64,000 nucleotides of DNA from Bacillus cereus (GTDB lineage Bacteria > Bacillota > Bacilli > Bacillales > Bacillaceae_G), in the NCBI RefSeq assembly GCF_002584535.1, contig NZ_NUOT01000052.1, forward strand, positions 1 to 64,000. The letters run 5' to 3'. Positions 34,616-44,219 of this stretch are shown here, in pieces. A program made the position numbers and the translations under genes. Position 1 is the first letter of the stretch. Every line of letters begins with the position of its first letter. Below the pieces are notes generated by a model that did not search any database, had not been told where the DNA came from, and was given only the letters and a program-made list of their open reading frames with translations.

Positions 34616-36343
34616 TTATTGAACGCGATTCATAATATCGCTTTTAATATTCTCAAGCTTTTCTTCACTATGTTGCAGGGAATCGCCTTGCACTCCAAAG
34701 TAAAATTTAATTTTCGGCTCTGTTCCAGACGGACGTAAGCAGAACCAAGAACCATCCTCAAGGTAATACTTTAATACGTTTGATTTTGGTAAATGAATCT
34801 CTTCAGTAGCTTCTTCCACAACTTTTGTTCTAACACTCGCTTTATAATCTTCAGCAATTGTAACCTTTAAACCTGCTACTTCTGTTGGTCGATTCTCACG
34901 GAAAGATGTCATCATATTTTGAATTTGCTCCGCACCATCTTTTCCTTTCAATGTTAGAGAAACAAGTCCTTCACGGAAATATCCATACTTCTCAAATACT
35001 TCAAGCAATCCATCATATAATGTTTTACCTTGTGATTTATAATATGCTGCTACTTCACATGCAAACAATACCGATTGAACAGCATCTTTATCACGGCAGA
35101 ACGGGCGAATTAAATATCCATAACTTTCTTCGTAACCGAATTGGAATGCATATTCTCCGCTTTCTTCGTATTGCTTAATCTTTTCACCAATAAATTTAAA
35201 TCCAGTTAATGTATCAATTGTGTCAAGCCCGTAAGCTTTTGCAATTGTACGTCCTAATTCTGAAGTAACGATTGTTTTTAAGACAACACCATTCTCTGGT
35301 AATATACCTTTTTCTTTCTTTTGAGATAATAAGTATTCCAGCATTAACGCACCTGTTTGATTTCCTGTTAATACTTGATATTCACCAGCATGATTTCGAA
35401 TTGCAACACCAAGACGATCTGCATCTGGATCTGTTGCAATTAAAACATCAGCCTGCGTTTCTTCACCGTAACGAATTGCTAATTCAAATGCAGCATGCTC
35501 TTCTGGGTTTGGTGATTTTACAGTAGAAAAGTTAGGATCCGGCTGTTCTTGTTCTTTTACAACCGTTACATTTTTAAATCCTACTGCTTCTAAACCACGA
35601 CGAGTAGGAATATTAGAAGTACCATGTAATGGTGTAAAGACAACCTTCAATTCTTCTCCATGTTTTTCCACTAATTCTTTATTAATAATCACTGTTTTTA
35701 ATTGTTCTAAATATGCATCATCTACATCTTGTCCGATAATTTCTAATAGACCGTTTTGCTTTAATTGCTCAATATCCGCAATCTCTACTACTAGCTCATC
35801 ACTTACCGCATTTACGTACGAAATTAATTCATCCGCTTCTTTTGGAGGTAATTGTCCTCCATCTTCTCCATATACTTTATATCCATTGTATTCTGGTGGA
35901 TTATGGCTTGCAGTAAGAACGATTCCACTATATGTATGTAAATAACGCACTGCAAATGAAAGTTCCGGTGTTGGGCGTAAACTTTCAAATACATATGTTT
36001 TAATGCCATGAGCACCCAGTGTCGCTGCCACTTCCATTGCAAACTCTGGTGATTTATGACGTGAATCATACGCAACGACAACACCGCGCGCTTTTGCTCC
36101 ATCACCTTGTTTTTCAATAAATTGTGCTAATCCTTCTGTTGCTTTACGTACTGTATATACATTTAAACGGTTTGTTCCCACACCAAGCTCACCGCGCATA
36201 CCACCTGTACCAAACTCTAAATTTTTATAGAAACTGTCCTCGATTTTCTTCGGATCTTCCTTCATTTCTTCTAATTGTTGCTTTAACTCTGCATCTAAAT
36301 TCGCAAAACTACTCCAGCGTTCATATTCTTTTGTCCAATCCAT
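34616..36343 (-). CDS. pgcA: Alpha-phosphoglucomutase
   Basis: 575 residues, phosphohexomutase fold. Catalytic serine in [13 protein letters not shown] (~142), metal loop DPDADRLG (~303), sugar loop GYEESYGYL (~402) and the phosphate-binding [12 protein letters not shown] (~535). It interconverts glucose-6-P and glucose-1-P and so links pgi to galU; Bacillus PgcA is required for UDP-glucose, glycolipid anchors and teichoic-acid glucosylation. ATG follows AAGGAG. Its location between glycosylation operons fits. Confidence 0.95.
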   Translation of the reverse strand: MDWTKEYERWSSFANLDAELKQQLEEMKEDPKKIEDSFYKNLEFGTGGMRGELGVGTNRLNVYTVRKATEGLAQFIEKQGDGAKARGVVVAYDSRHKSPEFAMEVAATLGAHGIKTYVFESLRPTPELSFAVRYLHTYSGIVLTASHNPPEYNGYKVYGEDGGQLPPKEADELISYVNAVSDELVVEIADIEQLKQNGLLEIIGQDVDDAYLEQLKTVIINKELVEKHGEELKVVFTPLHGTSNIPTRRGLEAVGFKNVTVVKEQEQPDPNFSTVKSPNPEEHAAFELAIRYGEETQADVLIATDPDADRLGVAIRNHAGEYQVLTGNQTGALMLEYLLSQKKEKGILPENGVVLKTIVTSELGRTIAKAYGLDTIDTLTGFKFIGEKIKQYEESGEYAFQFGYEESYGYLIRPFCRDKDAVQSVLFACEVAAYYKSQGKTLYDGLLEVFEKYGYFREGLVSLTLKGKDGAEQIQNMMTSFRENRPTEVAGLKVTIAEDYKASVRTKVVEEATEEIHLPKSNVLKYYLEDGSWFCLRPSGTEPKIKFYFGVQGDSLQHSEEKLENIKSDIMNRVQ

Positions 36344-36481
36344 TTTCCTCTCTCCTTTCAGTCAAACATAATCTCATTATATGGCGAAAATAACGCTTTC
36401 CTCAATACTATTTTATATCCCTAGAAAATCTTACCTTATATACAAAACTATGTAATCTATGTAAACATTCTTTTCCTTTAC

Positions 36482-36510
36482 GCATACTTTCTGCATGGAA
36501 CGAAAAACTA
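36482..36510 (+). promoter_or_regulatory. SigF/SigG-like promoter of cdaS
   Basis: GCATA (36482-36486) and CGAAAAACTA (36501-36510), 14 bases apart, match the forespore sigma pattern GYATA with a G..A.A.TR -10 region. The predicted transcription start is about 30 bp upstream of the cdaS ATG. This agrees with the forespore expression known for CdaS. Confidence 0.62.
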
Positions 36511-36546
36511 TACGTAATAAATATATTCTTAAATAGGGTGAATACA

Positions 36547-37155
36547 ATGCAAGAATGGGCACTGACAAAAACAATGAAACAGCATATTCAAGAAACTATT
36601 AAAGATATTTCTTTTGCACTTCAAGATATGCAAACTGCACTGGACAATAATAATGAATGTATTTTATGTAAAGTTGAAGATATACAAAAATTATTACTAC
36701 ATATCCAATCAAAAACGGCATCCTACTATGTCAAAACGTATCTATCTCCCTATACAGACTGTTACATTCATCTACTAACAGCAATCAGGCACTTATCTGA
36801 AAAACGGCATGGTGCTCTCATTATTGTGGAAAGAGATCAACCGGTAGAATCATTTATCCAATCCGGGATAGAACTACAAGCACACTTAACCGTTCCATTG
36901 TTAGAATCTATTTTTTATCCTGGAAACTCTCTTCATGATGGTGCTGTTCTTGTGAAAAATAACCATATTATATCCGCAGCCAATATACTTCCACTATCAC
37001 ATCAAACACTTGCATCGCATCAAAAATTAGGGACACGTCATCGCGCAGCAATTGGGCTTTCCGAAGTAAGTGATGCCCTTATTCTTGTTGTATCTGAAGA
37101 AACCGGAAAAACATCTTTTGCCTTAGCTGGAATGTTATATGCATTTTCACTATAA
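36547..37155 (+). CDS. cdaS: Sporulation-specific diadenylate cyclase CdaS
   Basis: 202 residues. An N-terminal helical autoinhibitory region (~1-60) precedes a DAC domain (~65-200) with LHDGAVLV (DGA at 131-133) and GTRHRAAIG (RHR at 164-166), the substrate-binding motifs that make c-di-AMP from two ATP. The helical N-terminus, and no CdaA membrane helices or DisA DNA-binding domain, identify CdaS. ATG 36547 follows AGGGTG; an in-frame GTG at 36538 overlaps it. Probably expressed in the forespore. Confidence 0.94.
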   Translation: MQEWALTKTMKQHIQETIKDISFALQDMQTALDNNNECILCKVEDIQKLLLHIQSKTASYYVKTYLSPYTDCYIHLLTAIRHLSEKRHGALIIVERDQPVESFIQSGIELQAHLTVPLLESIFYPGNSLHDGAVLVKNNHIISAANILPLSHQTLASHQKLGTRHRAAIGLSEVSDALILVVSEETGKTSFALAGMLYAFSL

Positions 37156-37245
37156 AATCTTATATTTCTTTTACATATAACAGGAATTTTCATTCTGCTA
37201 ATTGAAGTATATACATTATGAGGATAGAAAGGCGATGTAGGAATC

Positions 37246-37605
37246 ATGAAAAACACATTCTATCTATTTTTCACAATATTTTTTACATGCTTTATACTTG
37301 TAGGTTGTATCGATGCGAATAGCTCGAGCAACTCTTCCAATCAACCTCAAGAAACCGAAAAAAGTATTAAAAAGGCCGTTTGGAATCAATTATCCAATCA
37401 AGAAAAGCAATATATTATTGGTGATTGGGAAAATGCTACAATGACAAAAACAACATTTCACAAGCATAATAGCCATCAATCAAATGAGGAATATGAAGGA
37501 AAGACTGTTTATCTCGTTCATTTCCCATCTGATACATCTGCACCCAAAAACGTTGAAGTATATGTTGATATCGATACAAATGAAATTGTAGGATATAATA
37601 AATAA
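37246..37605 (+). CDS. Small lipoprotein of unknown function
   Basis: 119 residues. A signal peptide with lipobox LVGC (Cys at ~21) is followed by a Ser/Asn-rich linker and a small domain that ends in a strand resembling PepSY or FTP-like repeats (VEVYVDIDTNEIVGYN). I do not recognise a defined family. It follows cdaS by 90 bp on the same strand and has its own long hairpin; forespore coexpression is possible but untested. Confidence 0.75.
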   Translation: MKNTFYLFFTIFFTCFILVGCIDANSSSNSSNQPQETEKSIKKAVWNQLSNQEKQYIIGDWENATMTKTTFHKHNSHQSNEEYEGKTVYLVHFPSDTSAPKNVEVYVDIDTNEIVGYNK

Positions 37606-37606
37606 C

Positions 37607-37667
37607 TTAAACAATATTGACCTCTAAAAACGACTTGCTCGTTCTTTTAGAGGTCAATATTGTTTAA
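37607..37667. terminator. 23-bp perfect inverted repeat after lipoprotein gene
   Basis: Arms of 23 bases (37607-37629 and 37645-37667) are exactly complementary around a 15-base loop that can fold further (ACGA/TCGT). No separate T-tract follows, so this is either an unusual terminator or a structural element. Confidence 0.65.
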
Positions 37668-37787
37668 TACATAAAAAGAACTTTCAAACTTTTAATTATG
37701 TACCCGCTTCTAAACATAAGATACGTGATTTTACAATAGAAATGTCTGATAAGATAGAAATACCAAGTCAATTGAGGAGTTACATAT

Positions 37788-38927
37788 ATGCACAACAGTC
37801 TATTACAAAAAAGACGTTTATACTCTGAACAGCCACACAAAAAAATTTGGTGGTTAAAACCCATTCTAGCTCATTATCTTCTTTTAATTTTGGCCATTTT
37901 ATTACCCTATTATAATAACTTCCATGAAGGAATGACGTTAGAACACTTCAAGCATGCTCTTATTAATTGGGATAGTCTTTGGTACATTGAAATCGCTGAA
38001 AATGGATATGAATCAAGAAAAGCTACTGCGTTTTTTCCATTTGTACCAATACTAATCAAAGTCTTTGGCAACCCCTATACTGTCATTGCAGTGACGCAGG
38101 TCGCATTTTTTATTTGCTTATATTTGCTGAAGGAATTTTTCAAGCGCTGTAACATGAATGATTCCCAAATAAAAGCAGGCATTTGGCTTTTCGCAGTTAA
38201 TCCTTGTGCAATTTATTATGCCACTGTTTATACAGAAGTCTGGATCGTTCTTTTCTCCCTTGCTTCTCTTCACATGGCTATAAAAGAAAAATGGCTTTAC
38301 GCTTATATATTTGCCGCCATTTTAACATCCACCCGAGCACCAGCTTTATTATTCGGCATTTTTCCATTTACCCTTTTTATTATGTCCATATGGAATAAAA
38401 ATTGGAAATTGGTAAGAAATTCTCTATTATGGGGACTAAGTTGTACAGTTGGCTTAACAGGATATATGATTTACCTATATCGTGTATTCGGAGATCCGTT
38501 GGTTTTCTCAACGACACAAGCCGAAAACTGGGGTCATTACGCCGTTTTACCATGGATTCAAATCATTGAAGGCTTTTATGCAGCATTTACTGTAGACATA
38601 AGAGAAATAAGACAAGGGCTATGGATATCAGCAGTATTATTCGCCTTTTTTGGAATTGGATATATTTGGCGTTTGAAATCTCATTTAAAATGGGAAAGTA
38701 TTAGCGCAATGCTCTTTGTATGTATCACGATTATTTTTATATTCAGTTTTGGTACACGCGGTCTGCCGATGCATAGCACGCTCAGATATTTAAGTGTTTT
38801 ATTCCCAATTTATGCTATCATCCCACTTGTTGTACCTAAATCAATTCAACGGATAATTATTATTTTCTTTGCGATTGTATCGTTTATGAGCGCATGGAAT
38901 TTCACTCATCATATATGGAACCTGTAA
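37788..38927 (+). CDS. PIG-V-like GT-C mannosyltransferase family membrane protein
   Basis: 379 residues, about nine to ten membrane helices. WDSLWYIEIAENGYE (~62-76) holds the acidic loop expected of GT-C enzymes, followed by ATAFFPFVPILIK and NPCAIYYATVYTEVW (~143-157), features shared with PIG-V (GPI mannosyltransferase 2) relatives in bacteria. It may transfer a polyprenyl-linked hexose outside the membrane; acceptor unknown. GAGGAG precedes the ATG. Not in an operon. Confidence 0.75.
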   Translation: MHNSLLQKRRLYSEQPHKKIWWLKPILAHYLLLILAILLPYYNNFHEGMTLEHFKHALINWDSLWYIEIAENGYESRKATAFFPFVPILIKVFGNPYTVIAVTQVAFFICLYLLKEFFKRCNMNDSQIKAGIWLFAVNPCAIYYATVYTEVWIVLFSLASLHMAIKEKWLYAYIFAAILTSTRAPALLFGIFPFTLFIMSIWNKNWKLVRNSLLWGLSCTVGLTGYMIYLYRVFGDPLVFSTTQAENWGHYAVLPWIQIIEGFYAAFTVDIREIRQGLWISAVLFAFFGIGYIWRLKSHLKWESISAMLFVCITIIFIFSFGTRGLPMHSTLRYLSVLFPIYAIIPLVVPKSIQRIIIIFFAIVSFMSAWNFTHHIWNL

Positions 38928-38931
38928 GATA

Positions 38932-38988
38932 AAAAAAGCCGTCTCCAAAAGGTCTGTACGTAACGCCCTTTTGGGACAGCTTTTTTCC
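38932..38988. terminator. Bidirectional terminator between mannosyltransferase-like gene and pepA
   Basis: AAAAAAGCCGTC and GACAGCTTTTTT with CCAAAAGG/CCTTTTGG arms, A/T runs on both outer sides. Confidence 0.85.
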
Positions 38989-38995
38989 AACTCTC

Positions 38996-40480
38996 TTATT
39001 CTTCTCCAAAACGCTCAACAAGCGTCGCAAGCGTACGAACCATTGCTCCTGTTGCTCCTGCTGGTCCTAAATCATGTGCGCTCGTTGTATCAGATGTTCC
39101 AGCGATATCTAAATGTACCCATGGTGTTTCTTCTGCAAACTCACCAAGGAATGTTCCTGCCATTACCGCATGACCTTCACGACCTGGTGAGTTATTTAAA
39201 TCTGCAAATTTACTGTTACGGACGCGTTCTTTATCACGCTCGAAAATCGGTAATTGCCAAATTGGCTCATCCGTTTCCATTGATGCTTCTAACACTTGTT
39301 CAAACAACGTTTCATCATTTGTCATCGCACCCGTTGTATGGTTTCCAAGTGCAACGATGACACCACCTGTTAATGTCGCAACATCAACAAGATAGTTTGC
39401 ACCAAGTTTCTTCGCATACGTAATCCCGTCTGCTAATGCTAGACGACCTTCTGCATCTGTATTTAATACTTCAATTGTTTTCCCACTCATAGATGTAATC
39501 ACATCATCTGGTTTGAATGCAGTACCACTAACAACGTTATCAGTTGATGGAATAACAGCGACTATGTTTTGCTCAGGACGAAGTTCACCGATAATTTCCA
39601 TCGCTCCAAGAACAGCTGCAGCACCGCCCATATCACCTTTCATACCAACCATACCTTCGCGTGGTTTTAAAGAATAACCACCTGTATCATATGTAATCCC
39701 TTTTCCAACGAGCCCGATCACATCTGTCCACTCTTCTTTTCCTTTATAAATAAGAGCGATCATTTTTGGCGGCTCAGTAGAACCTTGATTCACGGCAAGT
39801 AATGCACCCATACCAAGCTCTTCCATTTCTTCTTTCTCAAGTACTTTATAATCCATGTCATATGTCTCAGCTAATTCAACAGCATACTCTGCAAGTTTTG
39901 TTGCTGTTAATACGTTAGGCGGCATATTTACAAGTGTACGAGCTGAGTTTGTCGCACGTCCGTGCACATATCCTACTGTTAATGCAGCTTCGATTTCTTT
40001 TGCGTCTTCTACTGTAATAACCGCAAAGTTTTCTAACTCTACACTTTCTTTTTTATCTGTTTTATAGGTTTGTAAATCATATGTACCTAGGCAATACACT
40101 TCCGCTGCAATATGTGCAACATCGATTGCACCTAACTTATCTGTTACGAAAGAATCAAGTAAAATCGCTGCATCTTTTACCTTTGCAGCTTTTAATGTTT
40201 TAAATGCTTTACTAAGTGAAGCACGTAACGTTTCTGTTGTGTATGCTTCTTTTTTGCCAAGACCGACAAAATAGTAGCGTTTTGCATTTGTTTTTCCTAG
40301 GCTATGTACTTTAGAAATAACTTTTTTCTTTGAACTAAGCTCTTTCTCTTCTAATAAAAGTTGTAATTGTCCTTCAAATGCTTTATCCAGTTCTTGTACA
40401 AAACTACTCGTTACCTCTTCTTCAAATAAAGCAACAATTACCGCTTCGTGATTCACTAATTCTTTTTGTACTTGAAACAT
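38996..40480 (-). CDS. pepA: Leucyl aminopeptidase (M17)
   Basis: 494 residues, M17 family. The N-terminal regulatory domain covers ~1-165; the catalytic domain has [15 protein letters not shown] (~252), [13 protein letters not shown] and the signature [12 protein letters not shown] (~341), supplying the two-metal ligands and the catalytic Lys and Arg. It removes N-terminal residues from peptides in the cytoplasm. ATG follows AGGGGG. Some PepA proteins also bind DNA; nothing here tests that. Confidence 0.95.
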   Translation of the reverse strand: MFQVQKELVNHEAVIVALFEEEVTSSFVQELDKAFEGQLQLLLEEKELSSKKKVISKVHSLGKTNAKRYYFVGLGKKEAYTTETLRASLSKAFKTLKAAKVKDAAILLDSFVTDKLGAIDVAHIAAEVYCLGTYDLQTYKTDKKESVELENFAVITVEDAKEIEAALTVGYVHGRATNSARTLVNMPPNVLTATKLAEYAVELAETYDMDYKVLEKEEMEELGMGALLAVNQGSTEPPKMIALIYKGKEEWTDVIGLVGKGITYDTGGYSLKPREGMVGMKGDMGGAAAVLGAMEIIGELRPEQNIVAVIPSTDNVVSGTAFKPDDVITSMSGKTIEVLNTDAEGRLALADGITYAKKLGANYLVDVATLTGGVIVALGNHTTGAMTNDETLFEQVLEASMETDEPIWQLPIFERDKERVRNSKFADLNNSPGREGHAVMAGTFLGEFAEETPWVHLDIAGTSDTTSAHDLGPAGATGAMVRTLATLVERFGEE

Positions 40481-40787
40481 GCTCAGACCCCCTAAATTTC
40501 TCTCTTTTCATTATAACTTTATTTTCGATAAAATGCGACAATTCCAACTCTTTCCGTATTCAAATTCCATCCTGCAACTACTACGAAAGATTTCCCCCTT
40601 CATTTACACCTCTAACACTATCTTAATGAAGAAATACAAATAATCCTTCCAAAACTTTCAACTACAGTCTCCAAAATAAAATAACGTTATATATAGTACT
40701 CAACACACTTAACAAAAAATATGGAATTATGATTCTCCTAAAATCACAAACTGATTACACAATGAAGTTTATGATTAGATGGAAAGC
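40481..40787. other. Gene-free A/T-rich stretch
   Basis: About 300 bases between pepA and a degraded membrane-protein gene. No open frame with a ribosome site, hairpin or repeat that I can support, apart from the presumed pepA promoter near 40.5 kb. Confidence 0.5.
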
Positions 40788-40834
40788 AAAAAAGAGTGCA
40801 TACCTCTTGTAGACAGGCACTGCACTCCTTTTTA
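40788..40834 (-). terminator. Hairpin downstream of degraded membrane-protein gene
   Basis: GAGTGCA/TGCACTC arms with A/T runs on both sides; it sits 40 bp past the end of the leftward remnant. Confidence 0.6.
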
Positions 40835-40874
40835 TAAAAATTTCGTATCATCCAATTTAGTCAAACTAATTACA

Positions 40875-41660
40875 TTAAACTGGATATTTCAACACTGCAA
40901 ATTGATATAAATAAATGATTTTATCTATATTATTTAAAGCAATTATCAGTACAAATATACTTAGCGTTATAATTTTCAAACGATTTACTTTCTTAAATCC
41001 GTATGCTAGAAGTAACGGTAATATAAAAATAATATGTGACCCATAAATAAATGCTTCTGGTAATCCAAATCCAAAAATCCCATGTAGCAAAACATTAAAT
41101 CCTAAGCACCCTACCAAAAATAGAACAAAACGATCTTTTAATATATTTTTTGCCATAACCCATAAAATCGTTCCATATACAGTTATAATTACAATCCATC
41201 CTCTTAATGGATGAGATGGTAACAAATTGAATCATGGAAAATCTTGGTGTGTCCGTAAAAGAACCTCAGAAATATTACCCAAAATTAAAGGTGATCCTAG
41301 AAGTGAATGAATAAACATCCCTATTTTAGAACTTAAATACTCTTTTGAAAATTCTTGTTAAAGAGTAAAACGGGTACTACCTCCTATCGCTTCTTGCAAA
41401 GTCACTTGATTCACTAGCATAACCCCTATAAATGCCGCGACTACAAGAATGATAGGAATGAATGTCCAAATAAGTTTCCTCTTCGTTCCTTTATATACCA
41501 AAATACTCGCAATAAACCACATCGCTGAATTTGTTATTGTAACTCCAGCTGTAATAAAAGCAAAAAATATATTTGAAATATGAAAATTTTTAGTTGCTAT
41601 TTTTTCTCTCATAATTAATGGATAGTACACAAAACAAATCGCAACTAAATTTACACTTTT
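40875..41660 (-). pseudogene. Remnant of a polytopic membrane protein with in-frame stops
   Basis: One reading frame runs about 260 codons but is cut by TAA at 41360-41358 and TGA at 41234-41232, with a TAG just above 41660. The conceptual product has at least six hydrophobic helices (for example NSAMWFIASILVYKG and SHIIFILPLLLAYGF) and resembles GT-C or polymerase-type envelope proteins, but I cannot name the family. The N-terminal part is missing and no ribosome site remains, so it is a decaying gene. Confidence 0.72.
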
Positions 41661-41878
41661 CTATTTCTAAAAAATACTTTATTACCTTTTGAAAAAAATT
41701 AGAAAATTTTTACACAAATTGTCCAACCTAAAAAATCATATCATAAATCTTTTCATGAAAAAAGAGGCTACAAAAAAATATACTTAGCCAATCTAGTAAA
41801 CATATATAACAAATCAGTTTCATTCCAAACACAGTTGACAATACATTCCAAATAATAACCAATATATTTTCAAATAAA

Positions 41879-41923
41879 AAACAAAGGTAGTCTAGTGTTA
41901 TTACCACTAGACTACCTTTGTTT
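41879..41923 (-). terminator. Terminator of yuiC
   Basis: A perfect 19-bp stem with a 7-base loop (arms 41879-41897 and 41905-41923). The minus-strand side continues with a T run; it overlaps the yuiC stop. Confidence 0.88.
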
Positions 41924-42538
41924 TAAATATTGACCACGGAACACTTGCATCGTTTCGTCTTGATTTAACATCGTTAACTCTTCTTCTGTAAACTTACCTT
42001 TTCCCATTTTCACTACATATACATTTACTTTTTTCTTACCCCATTGACTATACACATCTTGAACCGTATCATAGTACAAATCGAGTCTATTTCCTTTTAT
42101 AGCGCCACCTTTATCTGCTACCACGCCATATCCATAGCCTGGTACAAAAAGGATGGTCCCAATTGGAAATACACGTAAATCAGCTGCAATTGTAGAATAT
42201 ATGTCCCTTTTAGCCTTTACACCTGAATATGTAATGCCATACTCTGGATGACCAGGGTTTTTACCGGTTGATTCTACACCTGACGTATAACCAGTTGCTG
42301 TCATTTCCATTACACGATATTTAGACCAGTCTTTCCCCTGTTCTAAAGCATTTATCACTTCTTTACTCGGAACAACTTGGTGCCCTCTTTCTGCTGCATG
42401 TACTTCTTTTACATTGCTTTCTTGATATGTTTTTACAAGCTCCAGTACAGACACTCCAGTGAACGCTTGCCATGTCACACATAATGCGACTACAAGTAAA
42501 CAAGTCATCATAATGCGAATACCATATCGTTTTAACAT
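41912..42538 (-). CDS. yuiC: 3D-domain (MltA-like) secreted protein YuiC
   Basis: About 208 residues. An N-terminal signal anchor (~5-28) is followed by a linker and a C-terminal 3D domain (~85-185) with ATGYTSG, the aspartates in [20 protein letters not shown], and a double-psi barrel like MltA or resuscitation-type muralytic proteins. YuiC cleaves or remodels peptidoglycan. The start is uncertain: ATG 42538 begins the signal but its AAGGAG is fourteen bases away; a longer frame from 42571 is possible. Separated from yuiB by a terminator. Confidence 0.86.
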   Translation of the reverse strand: MLKRYGIRIMMTCLLVVALCVTWQAFTGVSVLELVKTYQESNVKEVHAAERGHQVVPSKEVINALEQGKDWSKYRVMEMTATGYTSGVESTGKNPGHPEYGITYSGVKAKRDIYSTIAADLRVFPIGTILFVPGYGYGVVADKGGAIKGNRLDLYYDTVQDVYSQWGKKKVNVYVVKMGKGKFTEEELTMLNQDETMQVFRGQYLKQR

Positions 42539-42597
42539 TTTTATATTCCACACTCCTTCATCGTTCATCATTCCCTATACGATTAAGAAATATGCAG

Positions 42598-42625
42598 AAA
42601 AAAAATCTCCAGTAAACTGGAGATT
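42598..42625 (-). terminator. Terminator between yuiB and yuiC
   Basis: Minus strand AATCTCCAG/CTGGAGATT with a 4-base loop and eight T residues. It leaves under 70 bp before the yuiC start. Confidence 0.88.
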
Positions 42626-42941
42626 AGAACATTTGATAACCACTTTTCCGAAGTTTCTTTATCACAACTCCTGATAAAATCGCCCCTATTAACCCTGTGG
42701 ATAGAATAAAAAGATCGGCTTGTCCAAGATGCGAGACACTTGTTCCAAATGAGGAAAATGTTTCTTTCGGCTTTGAAAAGTAGTCCCAGACACTTGCTTT
42801 ATTAATAATCAGCATACAAACAATTGGATAAATGATAACCATTACCCAAGTAGCACGTAAAATCATATTGAGTAAAAATCCAATTCCAAAGAAAAGTATA
42901 AAAAATAACATCATTGAAATAAGTAATACTGGAATACTCAC
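42624..42941 (-). CDS. yuiB: YuiB-like membrane protein
   Basis: 105 residues, three membrane helices (about 4-25, 28-46 and 73-93), family YuiB, function unknown. GTG start with AAGGAG upstream. It lies 15 bp after the Nudix gene and forms an operon with it, closed by the terminator before yuiC. Confidence 0.82.
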   Translation of the reverse strand: MSIPVLLISMMLFFILFFGIGFLLNMILRATWVMVIIYPIVCMLIINKASVWDYFSKPKETFSSFGTSVSHLGQADLFILSTGLIGAILSGVVIKKLRKSGYQMF

Positions 42942-42956
42942 TTTTTCCCACTCCTT

Positions 42957-43451
42957 CTATTTCTTATCTCCTGCCGTAAATACATGATAGGCTGTATATC
43001 CAAATTGATCTCCTGGATTTAATGTTGTATCCATCTTCAGAAGTGATTCTGTATGACCTTCCAGTAAATATCGAATTAATATAGAAGCATCTTGATTATA
43101 TGCAATATCTTTTGGATGTAAAAATGCTACTTCAGACAATTCCTTTTCTTGTACAGTGATTTCTTCTCCTTCTGGTTCGAGTAAAAAAATAATCATATTA
43201 TCGCTAATCTCATCACGAATAACTCCAGAACGAATTCCAATAACCCCTTTTATATGCGCCCGAATTCCTGTCTCTTCTAAAATTTCACGTTTAACAGCTT
43301 CATCAATCGTTTCTCCCTCATTTACAAAACCAGCCGGCAATGACCATTTTCCTTTTAGCCCCCCGTATTTTTTCTTAACGAAGAGCCAGCGACCATCTTT
43401 TGTAGTCACTAATCCACTTACAGCTAGCCAAACATTCCCACGCTTTCCCAT
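42957..43451 (-). CDS. Nudix hydrolase
   Basis: 164 residues. The Nudix box GFVNEGETIDEAVKREILEE followed by TG (~42-63) is complete, with the metal-binding REILEE glutamates intact. Nudix enzymes hydrolyse nucleoside diphosphates linked to other groups; the substrate cannot be deduced. ATG follows AAAGGGG. First gene of a pair with yuiB. Confidence 0.9.
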   Translation of the reverse strand: MGKRGNVWLAVSGLVTTKDGRWLFVKKKYGGLKGKWSLPAGFVNEGETIDEAVKREILEETGIRAHIKGVIGIRSGVIRDEISDNMIIFLLEPEGEEITVQEKELSEVAFLHPKDIAYNQDASILIRYLLEGHTESLLKMDTTLNPGDQFGYTAYHVFTAGDKK

Positions 43452-43710
43452 GATGTAAAACCCCTTTCAGTCAAACGAACAGAATATTCATTCTTTTCTA
43501 TGTATTATACTATATTTTTCAGTGAGAATAATATAATCTTCCCTTGTTCCTCAGTTACTACATTTCTTTCTACCCTTCCTAATTTCCATATATTTGATAT
43601 AATGTGAATATAGGGTATTCTTTCCTCTGTAGAAAGACCTCGAATCCCTTCAAAATTCTGCTTTGAATATTACATCACACCTATTCATTGCGAAAGGAGT
43701 AAAAAGTAAA

Positions 43711-44145
43711 ATGAGAAATCTATCACAAAAGTCCAGGATTGTATTTGTAACATTAGTTTCCGCATTACTCTTCTGCTCTTTCTTAATTGCCACTTCACTT
43801 TCACCACTTGCTGATTTGGGACCTAATGCAAATAAATTTAACTCTCTAGGCATGTGGAAATCAATCGGCATGATTTTACTATTTTATATTGTACCTCTAC
43901 TTCTTTATATAGGAGGAATACAGGCAATGCGATTCATCATGGCTTTTCTTTGCGGTATGGGGCTATTCATACATCTCGTGATACTTACAGTCGTATTTAT
44001 TACAATGCGCGTAAGTGACTATAACGCCTCTTCTTTCTTAGGAGTCATCATGCTTTGCGTAGCAGTATCCATCACAAATGTAATTTGGTTTTTTGTTGCT
44101 TTTCGTTCAAAAAGAACTTCTACTTATACACTGAATGCACGATAG
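43711..44145 (+). CDS. DUF5391-type four-helix membrane protein
   Basis: About 144 residues, four membrane helices (about 9-30, 48-70, 77-98, 108-130) with a basic C-terminal tail. It resembles the DUF5391 family of Bacillus membrane proteins, which have no known function. The start is ATG 43711, ten bases after AAAGGAG; upstream in-frame codons lie in the leader. Single gene. Confidence 0.72.
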   Translation: MRNLSQKSRIVFVTLVSALLFCSFLIATSLSPLADLGPNANKFNSLGMWKSIGMILLFYIVPLLLYIGGIQAMRFIMAFLCGMGLFIHLVILTVVFITMRVSDYNASSFLGVIMLCVAVSITNVIWFFVAFRSKRTSTYTLNAR

Positions 44146-44171
44146 AAGTTTAAGAAAAGCTTACATAACAC

Positions 44172-44212
44172 AAAGAGCAGAAGCGACTCATAGCCGCTTC
44201 TGCTCTTTTCTA
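44172..44212. terminator. Bidirectional terminator before yumB
   Basis: A perfect 13-bp stem AAGAGCAGAAGCG with its complement and a 9-base loop, between convergent genes. Confidence 0.88.
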
Positions 44213-44219
44213 CTATATA

